Source of the DNA: Mucilaginibacter lacusdianchii
Lineage (GTDB): Bacteria; Bacteroidota; Bacteroidia; Sphingobacteriales; Sphingobacteriaceae
Length of the DNA stretch: 64,000 nt
NCBI RefSeq assembly: GCF_009770985.1
Contig: NZ_WSRW01000003.1
Span: 419,275 to 483,274 of the forward strand
Direction: 5' to 3'
Below, in pieces: positions 49,203 through 57,526 of the stretch. The notes beneath the pieces were generated by a model that worked only from the letters and a program-made list of their open reading frames with translations, ran no database searches and had not been told where the DNA came from. The position numbers were made by a program, and so were the translations under genes. Positions within the stretch are counted from its first letter, which is position 1, and each line of letters opens with the position of its first letter.

Positions 49203-49745
49203 ATGATTTTTACTGAAACCAAGCTAAAAGGTGCCTTTATTATAGACGTAAAACGCATTGAAGACGAGCGCGGCTTTTTTGGTCGCTCTTACTGCAAAAA
49301 CGAGTTTGATGAGTACGGTTTAAACACCAACGTTGTTCAAACGAACGTAAGCTTTAACAAAATACGCGGCACGCTGCGTGGTATGCACATGCAAACGTCG
49401 CCTTTTGGTGAAACCAAGCTGGTGAGATGTACAAGGGGCGGTATTTATGATGTCATTGTAGATCTGCGTCCGGATTCAGAAACCTTTAAAGAGTGGATAG
49501 GCGTTGAGCTAACTGCCGATAGTTTTCGTATGCTGTATGTACCCGAGGGTTTTGCCCATGGCTTTTTAACCTTGGAAGACAATACAGCGGTCACCTACCA
49601 GGTAACGCAGTTTTACACCGCCTCGGCCGAGCAAGCTTACCGTTGGGATGATCCGGCATTCAATATCGAATGGCCTTTTGAGCCGGCATTGGTATCTGGC
49701 AAAGATCAGGCACATGCACCGTTTGAAGATCAAATATCTGCATAA
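49203..49745 (+). CDS. RmlC-like dTDP-4-dehydrorhamnose 3,5-epimerase family protein
   Basis: A 180-aa cupin of the sugar 3,5-epimerase family. It has DERGFFGRSY at 21-30, catalytic His62 in GTLRGMHMQ, and YVPEGFAHGFLTLED. The length is normal for RmlC/RfbC. There are no dTDP-rhamnose genes around it. Its location behind rfbF suggests that the substrate is a CDP-linked keto sugar. The exact position epimerised is unknown. Confidence 0.88.
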   Translation: MIFTETKLKGAFIIDVKRIEDERGFFGRSYCKNEFDEYGLNTNVVQTNVSFNKIRGTLRGMHMQTSPFGETKLVRCTRGGIYDVIVDLRPDSETFKEWIGVELTADSFRMLYVPEGFAHGFLTLEDNTAVTYQVTQFYTASAEQAYRWDDPAFNIEWPFEPALVSGKDQAHAPFEDQISA

Positions 49746-49784
49746 GGCATTATTAAACTTTTTACACACTTAAACTTATTACAC

Positions 49785-51104
49785 ATGATTATAGTTGACA
49801 CCGCGTTAGCTAAACGCGAAGCTGAAAATAATCCAATAAAAGTGGCTATGATTGGCGCCGGTTTTATGGCGAAAGGCATAGCTATCCAAATTTGCAATTA
49901 TGTACCCGGTATGGAACTGGTTGCTATTTCTAACCGTAACCTAGAGAAAGCTAAATATGCTTATGAGCAGGCTGGTATACTAGAGGTACAGCAGGTGAGT
50001 GACCTGTCACAACTGGAAGAGAACATACGCGACGGCAGATGCAGCATTACCGATGACCCGATGCTGCTTTGCCAGGCAGACGGCATTGACGCCATTATTG
50101 AAGTAACTGGTGCCGTAGAGTTTGGCGTAAATGTGGCCTTAACTGCCATTGAAAACAAAAAGCATTTAATTATGATGAATGCTGAAGTTGACGGAACGGT
50201 TGGCCCAATATTAAAAGTTTATGCCGATAAAGCCGGTGTAGTGTATACCAATGCCGATGGCGACCAGCCGGGCGTGGAAATGAATTTGTATCGCTTTGTA
50301 AAATCGTTAGGTGTAAAGCCGGTACTGTGCGGCAATATTAAAGGTTTGCATGATCCTTACCGCAACCCAACTACGCAAGAAGGCTTTGCAAAAAAATGGG
50401 GACAAAACCCAGCCATGGTTTCTTCATTTGCCGATGGTAGCAAAATATCATTTGAGCAGGCCATTGTAGCCAATGGCACCGGTATGCGTGTTGCAAAACG
50501 CGGTATGCTGGGCCCATCTGTACCAACCGGAACGCCACTCAAAGAAATTGTAAGCCAGTATCCGCTGGAAGAATTACTAAACGGTCCTGGCATTGTTGAC
50601 TATGTGGTTGGTGCCGAACCCGGTCCGGGTGTATTTGTGCTGGGTACGCATGACCATCCGGTACAACAGCATTATTTGAATTTGTATAAGTTGGGCGAGG
50701 GGCCGTTGTACTTGTTTTACACGCCTTATCACTTATGTCATTTTGAAGTGCCACTTACGGTTGCCCGCGCGGTACTGTTTAATGATGCCGCTTTAACACC
50801 TAAAGACAGGCCTTATGTAGAAGTGGTAGCAACAGCTAAAAGAGATTTAAAAGCCGGAGATGTGATTGACGGCATTGGCCATTACATGACCTATGGCTTA
50901 TGTGAAAACGCCGACACGGCCGAATCGGAAAACTTGCTGCCAATGGGTATAGCCGAAGATTGCATACTTAAACGCGATGTTGCTAAAGACCAAGTGCTTA
51001 CTTATGATGATGTGATACTGCCCGTAGGCAGAACTGTTGATCGTTTAAGAAGCGAGCAGCGGGTGCATTTTAAAGTTAGTGATAGTTTGGTTGTGGAGAA
51101 CTAA
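49785..51104 (+). CDS. NAD(P)-dependent oxidoreductase with C-terminal SAF domain
   Basis: A 439-aa protein with an N-terminal Rossmann domain (about 18-140, VAMIGAGFMAKGIAI) of homoserine-dehydrogenase-like type, a middle catalytic part (NADGDQPGVEMNLYRFVKSLG, NIKGLHDPYRNPTTQEGFA) and a C-terminal SAF domain (about 345-410, ATAKRDLKAGDVIDGIGHYMTYGL). Homologues are found in sugar-biosynthesis clusters next to rfbF-like genes, but their reaction is not established to my knowledge. Its constant company with the three preceding genes suggests a step in making an unusual CDP-sugar. Confidence 0.82.
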   Translation: MIIVDTALAKREAENNPIKVAMIGAGFMAKGIAIQICNYVPGMELVAISNRNLEKAKYAYEQAGILEVQQVSDLSQLEENIRDGRCSITDDPMLLCQADGIDAIIEVTGAVEFGVNVALTAIENKKHLIMMNAEVDGTVGPILKVYADKAGVVYTNADGDQPGVEMNLYRFVKSLGVKPVLCGNIKGLHDPYRNPTTQEGFAKKWGQNPAMVSSFADGSKISFEQAIVANGTGMRVAKRGMLGPSVPTGTPLKEIVSQYPLEELLNGPGIVDYVVGAEPGPGVFVLGTHDHPVQQHYLNLYKLGEGPLYLFYTPYHLCHFEVPLTVARAVLFNDAALTPKDRPYVEVVATAKRDLKAGDVIDGIGHYMTYGLCENADTAESENLLPMGIAEDCILKRDVAKDQVLTYDDVILPVGRTVDRLRSEQRVHFKVSDSLVVEN

Positions 51105-51125
51105 GCTGTTAAAAATCTTTAGCTT

Positions 51126-51905
51126 ATGAAAAAGTCACTAGTAACGGTGGTAATACCCATCCATTTAAGTGAACCCAGTGAGCTTGAAAAAATTTCGTTA
51201 GCACAAACCCTTGCTGTACTGCACAAGTACACCATTACCTTTATGGCGCCTTATGGTTTAGACATTAGCTGGTACGAAGATTTTTGCTTCGGGAAAGCCG
51301 AAATAGCTGTGGAGCGCTTTGATTGGAAAGGGTATGAAGCCTACAGTGTATTGCAAAGCAATTATGTTTTTTATAAACGTTTTTTAAACTACAAATACAT
51401 ATTGATTTGCCACTTAGACGCTTTTGTTTTTAGAGACGAGTTAGAAAAATGGTGCAATTTAGGATATGACTATATCGGATCGGTGATATATAATCCTGTT
51501 TTCCAACTGAAAAACACTTTGGTAAGAAGGATAACAGGATTCACCAGTCCTGAATATTTTGGAAATGGCGGCTTCAGTCTAAAAAGGGTAGCCACATTTT
51601 ACCGGATTGCATTTAAGTACAGGGCCTACATACGTTTATACCATAAGATCAGAAAAATACAAAAGAACCCATTTTACGATGACCTCTTTTTTACACAGCA
51701 CTTTCCTAAGTTATCATCAACGTTTAAAATAGGACCTAAGCACCTTGCCCAGCATTTTGGTGCGGCTTATGAACATTGGCCCGAACAAGATCTGCCGTTC
51801 AACAATCAGCAAAATGATAATTTGCCTTTTGGAACGCACGGCTGGATTCAACACCATCGAGATTTTTGGTTGCCATGTATTCGCAGGTACGGTTACCCTG
51901 TTTAA
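51126..51905 (+). CDS. DUF5672-type protein, probable glycosyltransferase (copy 1)
   Basis: A 259-aa cytoplasmic protein. The N-terminal block LVTVVIPIHLSEPSELEKISLAQTLAVL, the ICHLDAFVFRDELEKWCNLGYDYIGS stretch (with an Asp-containing metal-site-like motif) and the GNGGFSLKRV block are typical of DUF5672, which is found in EPS and capsule clusters and has a GT-A-like fold by inference. It is followed by a paralogue with the same blocks, so the pair arose by tandem duplication. Confidence 0.85.
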   Translation: MKKSLVTVVIPIHLSEPSELEKISLAQTLAVLHKYTITFMAPYGLDISWYEDFCFGKAEIAVERFDWKGYEAYSVLQSNYVFYKRFLNYKYILICHLDAFVFRDELEKWCNLGYDYIGSVIYNPVFQLKNTLVRRITGFTSPEYFGNGGFSLKRVATFYRIAFKYRAYIRLYHKIRKIQKNPFYDDLFFTQHFPKLSSTFKIGPKHLAQHFGAAYEHWPEQDLPFNNQQNDNLPFGTHGWIQHHRDFWLPCIRRYGYPV

Positions 51906-51984
51906 CACTCGTTTTTATACTGTAAAAGCAAGCTAACAATATTTTCAACTCAGCTGTATCTAAAAACCTGAATTGAAGTTGATT

Positions 51985-52797
51985 ATGCAAAATAAACTTG
52001 TTACTGTTGTGATTCCAATCCATTTGGAAGAACCACCCGAATTGGAAAAAATATCGTTAGCACAGACTTTGTCTGTGCTACACAATTTTCCAATTACCTT
52101 TATGGCTACAGCCAATCTGGACACATCTTGGTATGAAAACTTTTGCCGTGGAAAAGCTGTAATAACTTTTGAGCGGTTTGACTGGAAAGGCCATGGCCCT
52201 TTTGGCGAATTGATGACCAGCCATTTGTTTTATAAGCGCTTTCTCAATTACCAATATATGCTTATTTGTCACCTGGACGCGTTTGTGTTCAGGAATGAGT
52301 TAGAAAAATGGTGCGATTTGGGATACGATTACATTGGTTCGGTTATTTACAACACCTTTTGGCATGGCCGCGACGGTATTATCCATAAACTGGCCGGTTT
52401 TAAATATCCGGAATACTTTGGTAACGGCGGGTTTGCGCTGAAAAAAGTGAGTACTTTTTACAGGATTACATTTGAGCACAGGCGATACATCGCTTTTTTT
52501 CATTGGGTGCGAAAATTGCGAAAGCAAGGGTTTTTAAACGACCTTTTTTTCTGCCAGCATTTTCCTAAACTGTCTTCATCATTCAGTATGCCGCCAAAAC
52601 ATATTGCCCAGCAGTTCGGTGCGGCTTATGAAAACTGGCCAGAAACGGATTTACCTTTTAACAACCGGCAAACTAATAGTTTGCCATTTGGTATTCACGG
52701 ATGGATTCAATACCAATTTGATTTTTGGAAGCCGGTGATTAGTCGTTACAAGTATCAGTTGGATGATGTAAATAAGGAGTTAACCCCATGGACTTAG
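51985..52797 (+). CDS. DUF5672-type protein, probable glycosyltransferase (copy 2)
   Basis: A 270-aa paralogue of the gene just upstream, sharing the LVTVVIPIHLEEPPELEKISLAQTL start, ICHLDAFVFRNELEKWCDLGYDYIGS and GNGGFALKKV blocks along the whole length. The ATG (MQNKLVTVV) is chosen over an upstream TTG. Its 3' end overlaps the GT8 start by 10 nt, so it is translationally coupled to the next gene. The two copies may add similar residues to different positions of the repeat unit. Confidence 0.85.
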   Translation: MQNKLVTVVIPIHLEEPPELEKISLAQTLSVLHNFPITFMATANLDTSWYENFCRGKAVITFERFDWKGHGPFGELMTSHLFYKRFLNYQYMLICHLDAFVFRNELEKWCDLGYDYIGSVIYNTFWHGRDGIIHKLAGFKYPEYFGNGGFALKKVSTFYRITFEHRRYIAFFHWVRKLRKQGFLNDLFFCQHFPKLSSSFSMPPKHIAQQFGAAYENWPETDLPFNNRQTNSLPFGIHGWIQYQFDFWKPVISRYKYQLDDVNKELTPWT

Positions 52798-53732
52798 GCA
52801 TCTCGTTCGATCAAAATTATCTTACGCCCTTTTATGCACTCATAACATCTATTTTTCTGAACAATCCGGATAGTGAATTTCATATTCATACCATAGTTAC
52901 CGGCGTAAGCGAAAGTGATAAGAAAGACATGAAAGATTATGTAGAGCAGCACAACTCGACAATATTCTTTTATGAAATATCACCGGAGAGTATAGCGCGT
53001 TTAAGTAAAACCTCACATGCTTACCTCACTGTGGCCGCTTATTACCGAATGTTTTTTCCGGCACTAGTACCATCAACTGTTCAGAAAATTTTATACCTGG
53101 ATACCGACATCATAGTAATTGGTAACCTTGCCGAATTGTATAATACTAACCTCAACGGCTACCCAGCAGCAGCCGTTGCGGAAGTAAATGCAACGCCCAG
53201 CCGGCCAGATTTAGGTATACATGAAATCGGCTCTTATTTCAACTCGGGTGTAATGCTCATGAATGTTCCGGAATGGAAGGCGCAAAATGTAACAGAAAGG
53301 GCCATTCAGTTTGTGCAGGATTTTCCGGAAAAAATTGTTTGGATGGATCAGGATGCATTGAATGTAGTGTTGATGAATAACTATGTAAAGCTGCATCCTA
53401 AGTATAATGTTATACCCTTTGATATTCCTTTGTATTTACCCAAAATTAAGTACCGCGAATTTTTGAGTAGTAAAGTGATTATCCATTACACCTTAAAAGA
53501 GCATAAGCCATGGGTAATGTTTAGTGTTAACAAATTTAAATTTTTATATTACTATTATTTGCGACGTTCGCCAATAGGCAGCGGGAGGGAAAGTAAGCAT
53601 ACCCAAATCACAAACAAGCTGGCTAAAAAAATTGCCAAAGTAAGAGTAGCAAGACTCATACTTAAATATCCTAAAGTAGCAGGCATTATCAGTGTTTTAG
53701 CTCACATTGATTTTAGCGAGTGGCTGTTTTGA
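52788..53732 (+). CDS. Glycosyltransferase family 8 protein
   Basis: A 314-aa GT-A enzyme. The metal-binding DxD motif is Asp105-Thr-Asp107 (ILYLDTDIIV), and the family blocks YFNSGVMLMNVPEWK and WMDQDALNVVL are present. Retaining GT8 enzymes transfer galactose or glucose from UDP-sugars in LPS and EPS synthesis. It is the last gene of the plus-strand EPS operon; a strong terminator follows. Donor and linkage are not predictable. Confidence 0.9.
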   Translation: MDLGISFDQNYLTPFYALITSIFLNNPDSEFHIHTIVTGVSESDKKDMKDYVEQHNSTIFFYEISPESIARLSKTSHAYLTVAAYYRMFFPALVPSTVQKILYLDTDIIVIGNLAELYNTNLNGYPAAAVAEVNATPSRPDLGIHEIGSYFNSGVMLMNVPEWKAQNVTERAIQFVQDFPEKIVWMDQDALNVVLMNNYVKLHPKYNVIPFDIPLYLPKIKYREFLSSKVIIHYTLKEHKPWVMFSVNKFKFLYYYYLRRSPIGSGRESKHTQITNKLAKKIAKVRVARLILKYPKVAGIISVLAHIDFSEWLF

Positions 53733-53832
53733 TAGATTTATTAAATCATATTGCAGTCAATCGGTGTAAGTGATTAGTTGCCGGCAAGCAACCACGTGTT
53801 TTAAGGCGCTGTTATGATTGATGCTCATGGGT

Positions 53833-53886
53833 AAGGACAAGTTACAAACCACAACATTTCTGTAGTTTGTAACTTGTCCTTTTTTG
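53833..53886 (+). terminator. Terminator of the plus-strand EPS operon
   Basis: A 17-bp stem AAGGACAAGTTACAAAC / GTTTGTAACTTGTCCTT with a 15-nt loop is followed by a run of T. It ends the transcript that begins before the wza-like gene. Confidence 0.85.
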
Positions 53887-53974
53887 TTTAGGTAAAGTAA
53901 CTACACAGATGCCTTTTTAATGCTATCCTAAAAGTTGCTATATTGAGTAACTTATAGACAAGCAATTAAAAAAT

Positions 53975-54005
53975 AAAAGGATAGCAGATGAGCTGCTATC
54001 CTTTT
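53975..54005 (-). terminator. Terminator downstream of the HTH gene
   Basis: A 13-bp stem AAAAGGATAGCAG / CTGCTATCCTTTT with the loop ATGAG lies 25 nt beyond the stop of the minus-strand HTH gene. On that strand it is followed by a U-rich tail. Confidence 0.8.
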
Positions 54006-54030
54006 TCATTTTAGGTTTATAATTGGTGGT

Positions 54031-54435
54031 TTAGTATTTTGCTTCAGGATGATCGCCCATGCAAAGCAGCAGATCATTGTATTTTTCCATCAGGTTGATG
54101 TATTTATCTTTCCAGTAATTCTGGTTATTGTTTTCAATCTTAACTTCAACGTTAGGTTTAACAAGCCTTAGCCCGTTATTGAATTCGTTGGGCGAAAACA
54201 TGCTCGGAAACTCAATTGAAAAGTCGTGATTTAAGGCACAGCCAATCCGGTAAATAATTTCCGATCGTAAGTTTTTCTGATTGAACCAGTTATACACAGA
54301 CCGTCTATTAACGTTGGTTAAACGGGCCAGCTCGCTGATACTATAGCCGTTTCTTCTTATAACTTTCTCAACGATATGTCCATAATGCTGATCCATACGA
54401 TTGTTATTTAGTGATAGGTGAGGAATTGTTGTCAT
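54031..54435 (-). CDS. Small HTH DNA-binding protein coupled to the NusG paralogue
   Basis: A 134-aa protein with a helix-turn-helix at about 31-52 (YSISELARLTNVNRRSVYNWF) of the XRE/Fis-like type and a polar C-terminal part (about 95-125) that may be a coiled coil. Its ATG follows the TAA of the NusG-paralogue gene with no intervening base, which implies translational coupling. By position it resembles UpxZ, the small regulator encoded after UpxY in Bacteroides capsule loci, but no UpxZ similarity is visible. Role: probable regulator of EPS transcription (inference). Confidence 0.75.
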   Translation of the reverse strand: MTTIPHLSLNNNRMDQHYGHIVEKVIRRNGYSISELARLTNVNRRSVYNWFNQKNLRSEIIYRIGCALNHDFSIEFPSMFSPNEFNNGLRLVKPNVEVKIENNNQNYWKDKYINLMEKYNDLLLCMGDHPEAKY

Positions 54436-54969
54436 TTAGTTATTGAGTATAATTTGATCCTGACTTAGTTTTACAATTAATGCACAGCCTAACTGTTCTA
54501 ATACCATTAGCACCGATGCACCATGTACTTTAACTATTTCGCCACTGCAGTCGGTAAACGGGCCGTTTTTGATTTGAATTTTGTCGCCAATATTATAACC
54601 GCCACGGGAGTTGATGATGTCCAGGTTAGTATACGAACTTACAATTTCTTTTACCCTGGTAATTTCAGAATCATCCACCAAAACTGGTTTGCCGCAATGT
54701 TGTACAAAATCAATAATGCCGGCTGTTTGCTTCACCTTAAATTGGTCAGTGGCCGAAACCTGCACAAATAAGTAAGATTTAAATAGTGGAGTACTCACCG
54801 TTTTATACCGGTCGGCCCATTTGCGTTTTTCAGAAACAGAGGGACAAAAAGAAATTATTCCTTTATCCTTTAGTAGCTGGTCTGTCTTTTTTTCCCAGTT
54901 CGATCGTGTGTAAACTACCATCCAGCTTCTTGTTGCTGATGTATTAAACGATGTTGTATTGCCACTCAT
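54436..54969 (-). CDS. NusG-paralogue transcription antiterminator, UpxY type
   Basis: A 177-aa protein with an NGN domain (about 15-110, WMVVYTRSNWEKKTDQLLKDKG and PLFKSYLFVQV) and a KOW domain (about 127-155, GDKIQIKNGPFTDCSGEIV). In Bacteroidota, such specialised NusG paralogues load at the 5' leader of capsule or EPS operons and suppress termination. The gene sits between the 3' ends of two EPS operons and is coupled to a HTH gene downstream. The family assignment is firm. Its targets are inferred from the shared leader element. Confidence 0.92.
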   Translation of the reverse strand: MSGNTTSFNTSATRSWMVVYTRSNWEKKTDQLLKDKGIISFCPSVSEKRKWADRYKTVSTPLFKSYLFVQVSATDQFKVKQTAGIIDFVQHCGKPVLVDDSEITRVKEIVSSYTNLDIINSRGGYNIGDKIQIKNGPFTDCSGEIVKVHGASVLMVLEQLGCALIVKLSQDQIILNN

Positions 54970-55010
54970 AAAATAGATTTGGTATCAGGTTTTTACAAGT
55001 AACAATTTAC

Positions 55011-55030
55011 GCAAAAGCGATTTTACTTAC
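55011..55030 (-). promoter_or_regulatory. Possible degenerate copy of the EPS leader element
   Basis: On the minus strand GTAAGTAAAATCGC matches the first part of the shared EPS leader element (GTAAGC-R-AAATGGC) at 12 of 14 positions, but the following AAGCT is not kept. It lies about 40 nt before the NusG-paralogue gene, where it could allow autoregulation. Confidence 0.25.
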
Positions 55031-55230
55031 GGTACTGTACCTTTTATGTATAGCACTATGTCTATAACCGGGAAAATTTGAGAAAATAGTGTTACTATAA
55101 GTGTCTAATTGTTAGCTGGTTATAAGAAGTTAAGTGTGAATGTTTTGTGAAATTGCAAACGTAAGTTGCCTAAATTGGTTAGTTTGATTTATCTAATTTT
55201 GAGATAAAACGGCGAATTATTGCCCACAAT

Positions 55231-55707
55231 CTAAATTTCTGTGTCAGATGTATGGTTAGGTAACGAGTACCAAAGCTTGCGGCCAATCTTGGTTGTGTTC
55301 AGTAAGTTTTGCGCTTTAAGCTCGCACAACACGGTTGATATTTGCCTTATCACAAACTCTTTGCTTAAACCGGGTTGCAGCAATGTAATCTGTTCGGCAA
55401 TGTCTTCTTTAAAACCAGAGTGTATAACGTTTAAAGCATACGAAATTTTATGACTGATGGAGAGCCCAGGCCTAAAGTTTTCAGGTACCTGTAAAACTTT
55501 GTGCGATTTAACTCTAACAGGCGCTTTTCTTTCTAAATCTTCATGAACAGTAACGTGCGCCGAAAGCTCGCTATGGGGAACAAAGGATTTATTAAACGTG
55601 CTTTGCGTAATTGCGGCAATAATGTCTTCTATACGTTTAAGCTCTGTTTTGTGAAATTGAGCTTTTTCCTGTAAAAACGTAATAATGTCTTTTTCAGTGA
55701 TTGGCAT
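55231..55707 (-). CDS. Small protein with winged-helix-like C-terminus
   Basis: A 158-aa cytoplasmic protein that I do not recognise by name. The N-terminal 30 residues (MPITEKDIITFLQEKAQFHKTELKRIEDII) look like a coiled-coil helix. The C-terminal half (about 85-150, HKISYALNVIHSGFKEDIAEQITLL and VIRQISTVLCELKAQNLLNTTKIGRKLWYSL) has the helix-helix-wing pattern of a winged-helix DNA-binding domain. It follows lhgO by 30 nt and is the last gene of the minus-strand EPS operon. A regulatory role is possible. Confidence 0.65.
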   Translation of the reverse strand: MPITEKDIITFLQEKAQFHKTELKRIEDIIAAITQSTFNKSFVPHSELSAHVTVHEDLERKAPVRVKSHKVLQVPENFRPGLSISHKISYALNVIHSGFKEDIAEQITLLQPGLSKEFVIRQISTVLCELKAQNLLNTTKIGRKLWYSLPNHTSDTEI

Positions 55708-55738
55708 TATATAACGAAAGAGTAGATTTAGAATAAGT

Positions 55739-56932
55739 TTAAATTTGGCTGGATATGTATTTTCCGATAGCTAATGATGACGTGGCTGCAGGAGAAGGGG
55801 CGTTTCTGACGTGCACAATGTTGTTTCGTTTCAAAATATTGAAATCGTCAATCAATATACCTTTTCTGTCGCAAGCCTGTGCTCTGATGCCTGCGCCACC
55901 CGGTACCAGGTCATCTTCCTGAATTTCGGGAACAAGCGCTTGTAGGGCTTTGGTGAAAGCCGATTTGGACAACGATCTGTAAATTTCACCCATGCCAGTT
56001 TTACCGTACTTAGCTACAATCTTCCAAAAGCCAGGCCATGAAAAGGTATCCCAGCAGTCTTTGCCGCTGAAATCGAAGAATTTATATCCTTCTCTTTTAA
56101 AGGCTAATACTGCATTGGGCCCTGCTTCCACGCCGCCATTTACCATGCGGGTGAAGTGTACGCCTAAGAATGGAAAGCTCGGATCGGGTACTGGGTAAAT
56201 AAGGTGTTTTACCAGATATTGCTTCTCTTTTTTTAGTTCATAATATTCACCTCTAAAAGGTATAATTCTTAAATCGTTGCCTTTTTCGGTATAACTAGCC
56301 ACACGGTCTGAAAAAAGCCCTGCGCAAGTTATCAGTTTATTTGTTAGGTATTGACCGGATGAGGTAGTGACTAATACAGTATCCTTCACATTGGTTACCT
56401 TAAGTACAGGCTCACTAAATCTAGATTCTCCGCCTAATTGGTGATATATTTTGAGTAAAGTAGTTGCCACTGCCGGATAATCTATGATCCCGGTTTGCGG
56501 TACATGTATAGCCTCTACACCAGCGCAATGCGGCTCTCTTTCCTTAATTTGTTCGGCATTCAAATACTTAATGCCGGTTAACCCGTTAGCCACGCCTCTT
56601 TGGTATATGTTATTTAGTGCTGCAGTTTCTTTCGGGCTAACTGCAACAATTAACTTACCGCAGATATCGTAAGCAATGTTGTGCTCCTGTGCAAAATCAA
56701 TAAGCGTTTGATAGCCTGATATACAATTTTGTGCTTTTAAGCTACCTGGCTTGTAATATATACCGCTATGAATAACGCCACTATTATGGCCCGATTGATG
56801 TTTAGCAACATTATCTTCTTTTTCGAGAATAAGAATTTTGCAATCCGGCTGTTTAAGTTTTAACTGGTAAGCTACCGATAAGCCAACCAGCCCGGCACCA
56901 ATAACAATATAATCGTAATGACTTGTATACAT
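55739..56932 (-). CDS. lhgO: L-2-hydroxyglutarate oxidase
   Basis: A 397-aa FAD-dependent oxidoreductase with the dinucleotide motif IVIGAGLVGLSVAYQL (residues 9-24), the LhgO block KHQSGHNSGVIHSGIYYKPGSLKA, and a C-terminal GGAGIRAQACDRKG / APSPAATSSLAIGKYI region. It oxidises L-2-hydroxyglutarate to 2-oxoglutarate and passes electrons to the membrane quinone pool. Its place inside an EPS operon, 38 nt after a glycosyltransferase gene, is unexpected for a metabolite-repair enzyme. Confidence 0.92.
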   Translation of the reverse strand: MYTSHYDYIVIGAGLVGLSVAYQLKLKQPDCKILILEKEDNVAKHQSGHNSGVIHSGIYYKPGSLKAQNCISGYQTLIDFAQEHNIAYDICGKLIVAVSPKETAALNNIYQRGVANGLTGIKYLNAEQIKEREPHCAGVEAIHVPQTGIIDYPAVATTLLKIYHQLGGESRFSEPVLKVTNVKDTVLVTTSSGQYLTNKLITCAGLFSDRVASYTEKGNDLRIIPFRGEYYELKKEKQYLVKHLIYPVPDPSFPFLGVHFTRMVNGGVEAGPNAVLAFKREGYKFFDFSGKDCWDTFSWPGFWKIVAKYGKTGMGEIYRSLSKSAFTKALQALVPEIQEDDLVPGGAGIRAQACDRKGILIDDFNILKRNNIVHVRNAPSPAATSSLAIGKYISSQI

Positions 56933-56971
56933 AAATATAGAGTAAAATAAAGAGGGTGTAGAATTAAGGAT

Positions 56972-57493
56972 CTAATTATAATCGGGCAACTCCTGTAACG
57001 CATTACGTGTAAGCGTGGCCAGTTTAGATGGATTTTTTAGCAAATCGCAAATATGGTTTGCCCAGATATCTTGATTTAACGGCAATACGTAACCATTGCG
57101 ATCATGTATAACATTTTGCTTAAATATACCGGTGAGCGGCGTGGTAATGACCGGCAATCCGCTTTTGCAAATTTCAGCAAAAGCCGCCTCGCACATATAA
57201 TTGCAATTAGGAAACAGAAGGATCTTTACTTGCGGATAGTACCATGACTGGTTTGGCAAAGTGGTACGGCTTAGGTAGTCAAAGTCAATACCTGCCATAA
57301 GTAGTTCCTTTATGTATGCGTTTCTTAGCGTACCTTCTCCCAAAATGAGTACCCGGCAGTGTCCAACTTTGCTTTTAGTTTTTTTTGCAACGCCCGCAAA
57401 AAATGCAGGCAGTTCAGGCGCTGTTAAATTACATAAGAACATTAAGTCAAACTTCTTATGCTTCAAAGTTTTTGTTAATGTTGTGTTTTTCAA
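56972..57493 (-). CDS. C-terminal half of a GT4 glycosyltransferase, probably a remnant
   Basis: The 173 residues match only the C-terminal Rossmann domain of GT-B family 4 enzymes (HCRVLILGEGTLRNAYIKELL, then EAAFAEICKSGLPVITTPLTG and NGYVLPLN); a normal member has 350-400 residues. There is no ATG: the best start is a TTG, and the frame is open only back to the TAA that ends wcaI, which is in the same frame. So there is no room for an N-terminal donor/acceptor domain. It could be a decayed gene, a subunit-like fragment, or the second half of a readthrough fusion with WcaI. Confidence 0.6.
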   Translation of the reverse strand: MKNTTLTKTLKHKKFDLMFLCNLTAPELPAFFAGVAKKTKSKVGHCRVLILGEGTLRNAYIKELLMAGIDFDYLSRTTLPNQSWYYPQVKILLFPNCNYMCEAAFAEICKSGLPVITTPLTGIFKQNVIHDRNGYVLPLNQDIWANHICDLLKNPSKLATLTRNALQELPDYN

Positions 57494-57526
57494 CTTAGGT
57501 AAGTTTGTAGTCGATAGTCTGATAAA

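Noticed and set aside
54031..54435. HTH gene as an antitoxin of a toxin-antitoxin pair
   Set aside because: The coupled partner is a clear NusG paralogue with NGN and KOW domains, not a toxin, and no toxin-like gene is adjacent.
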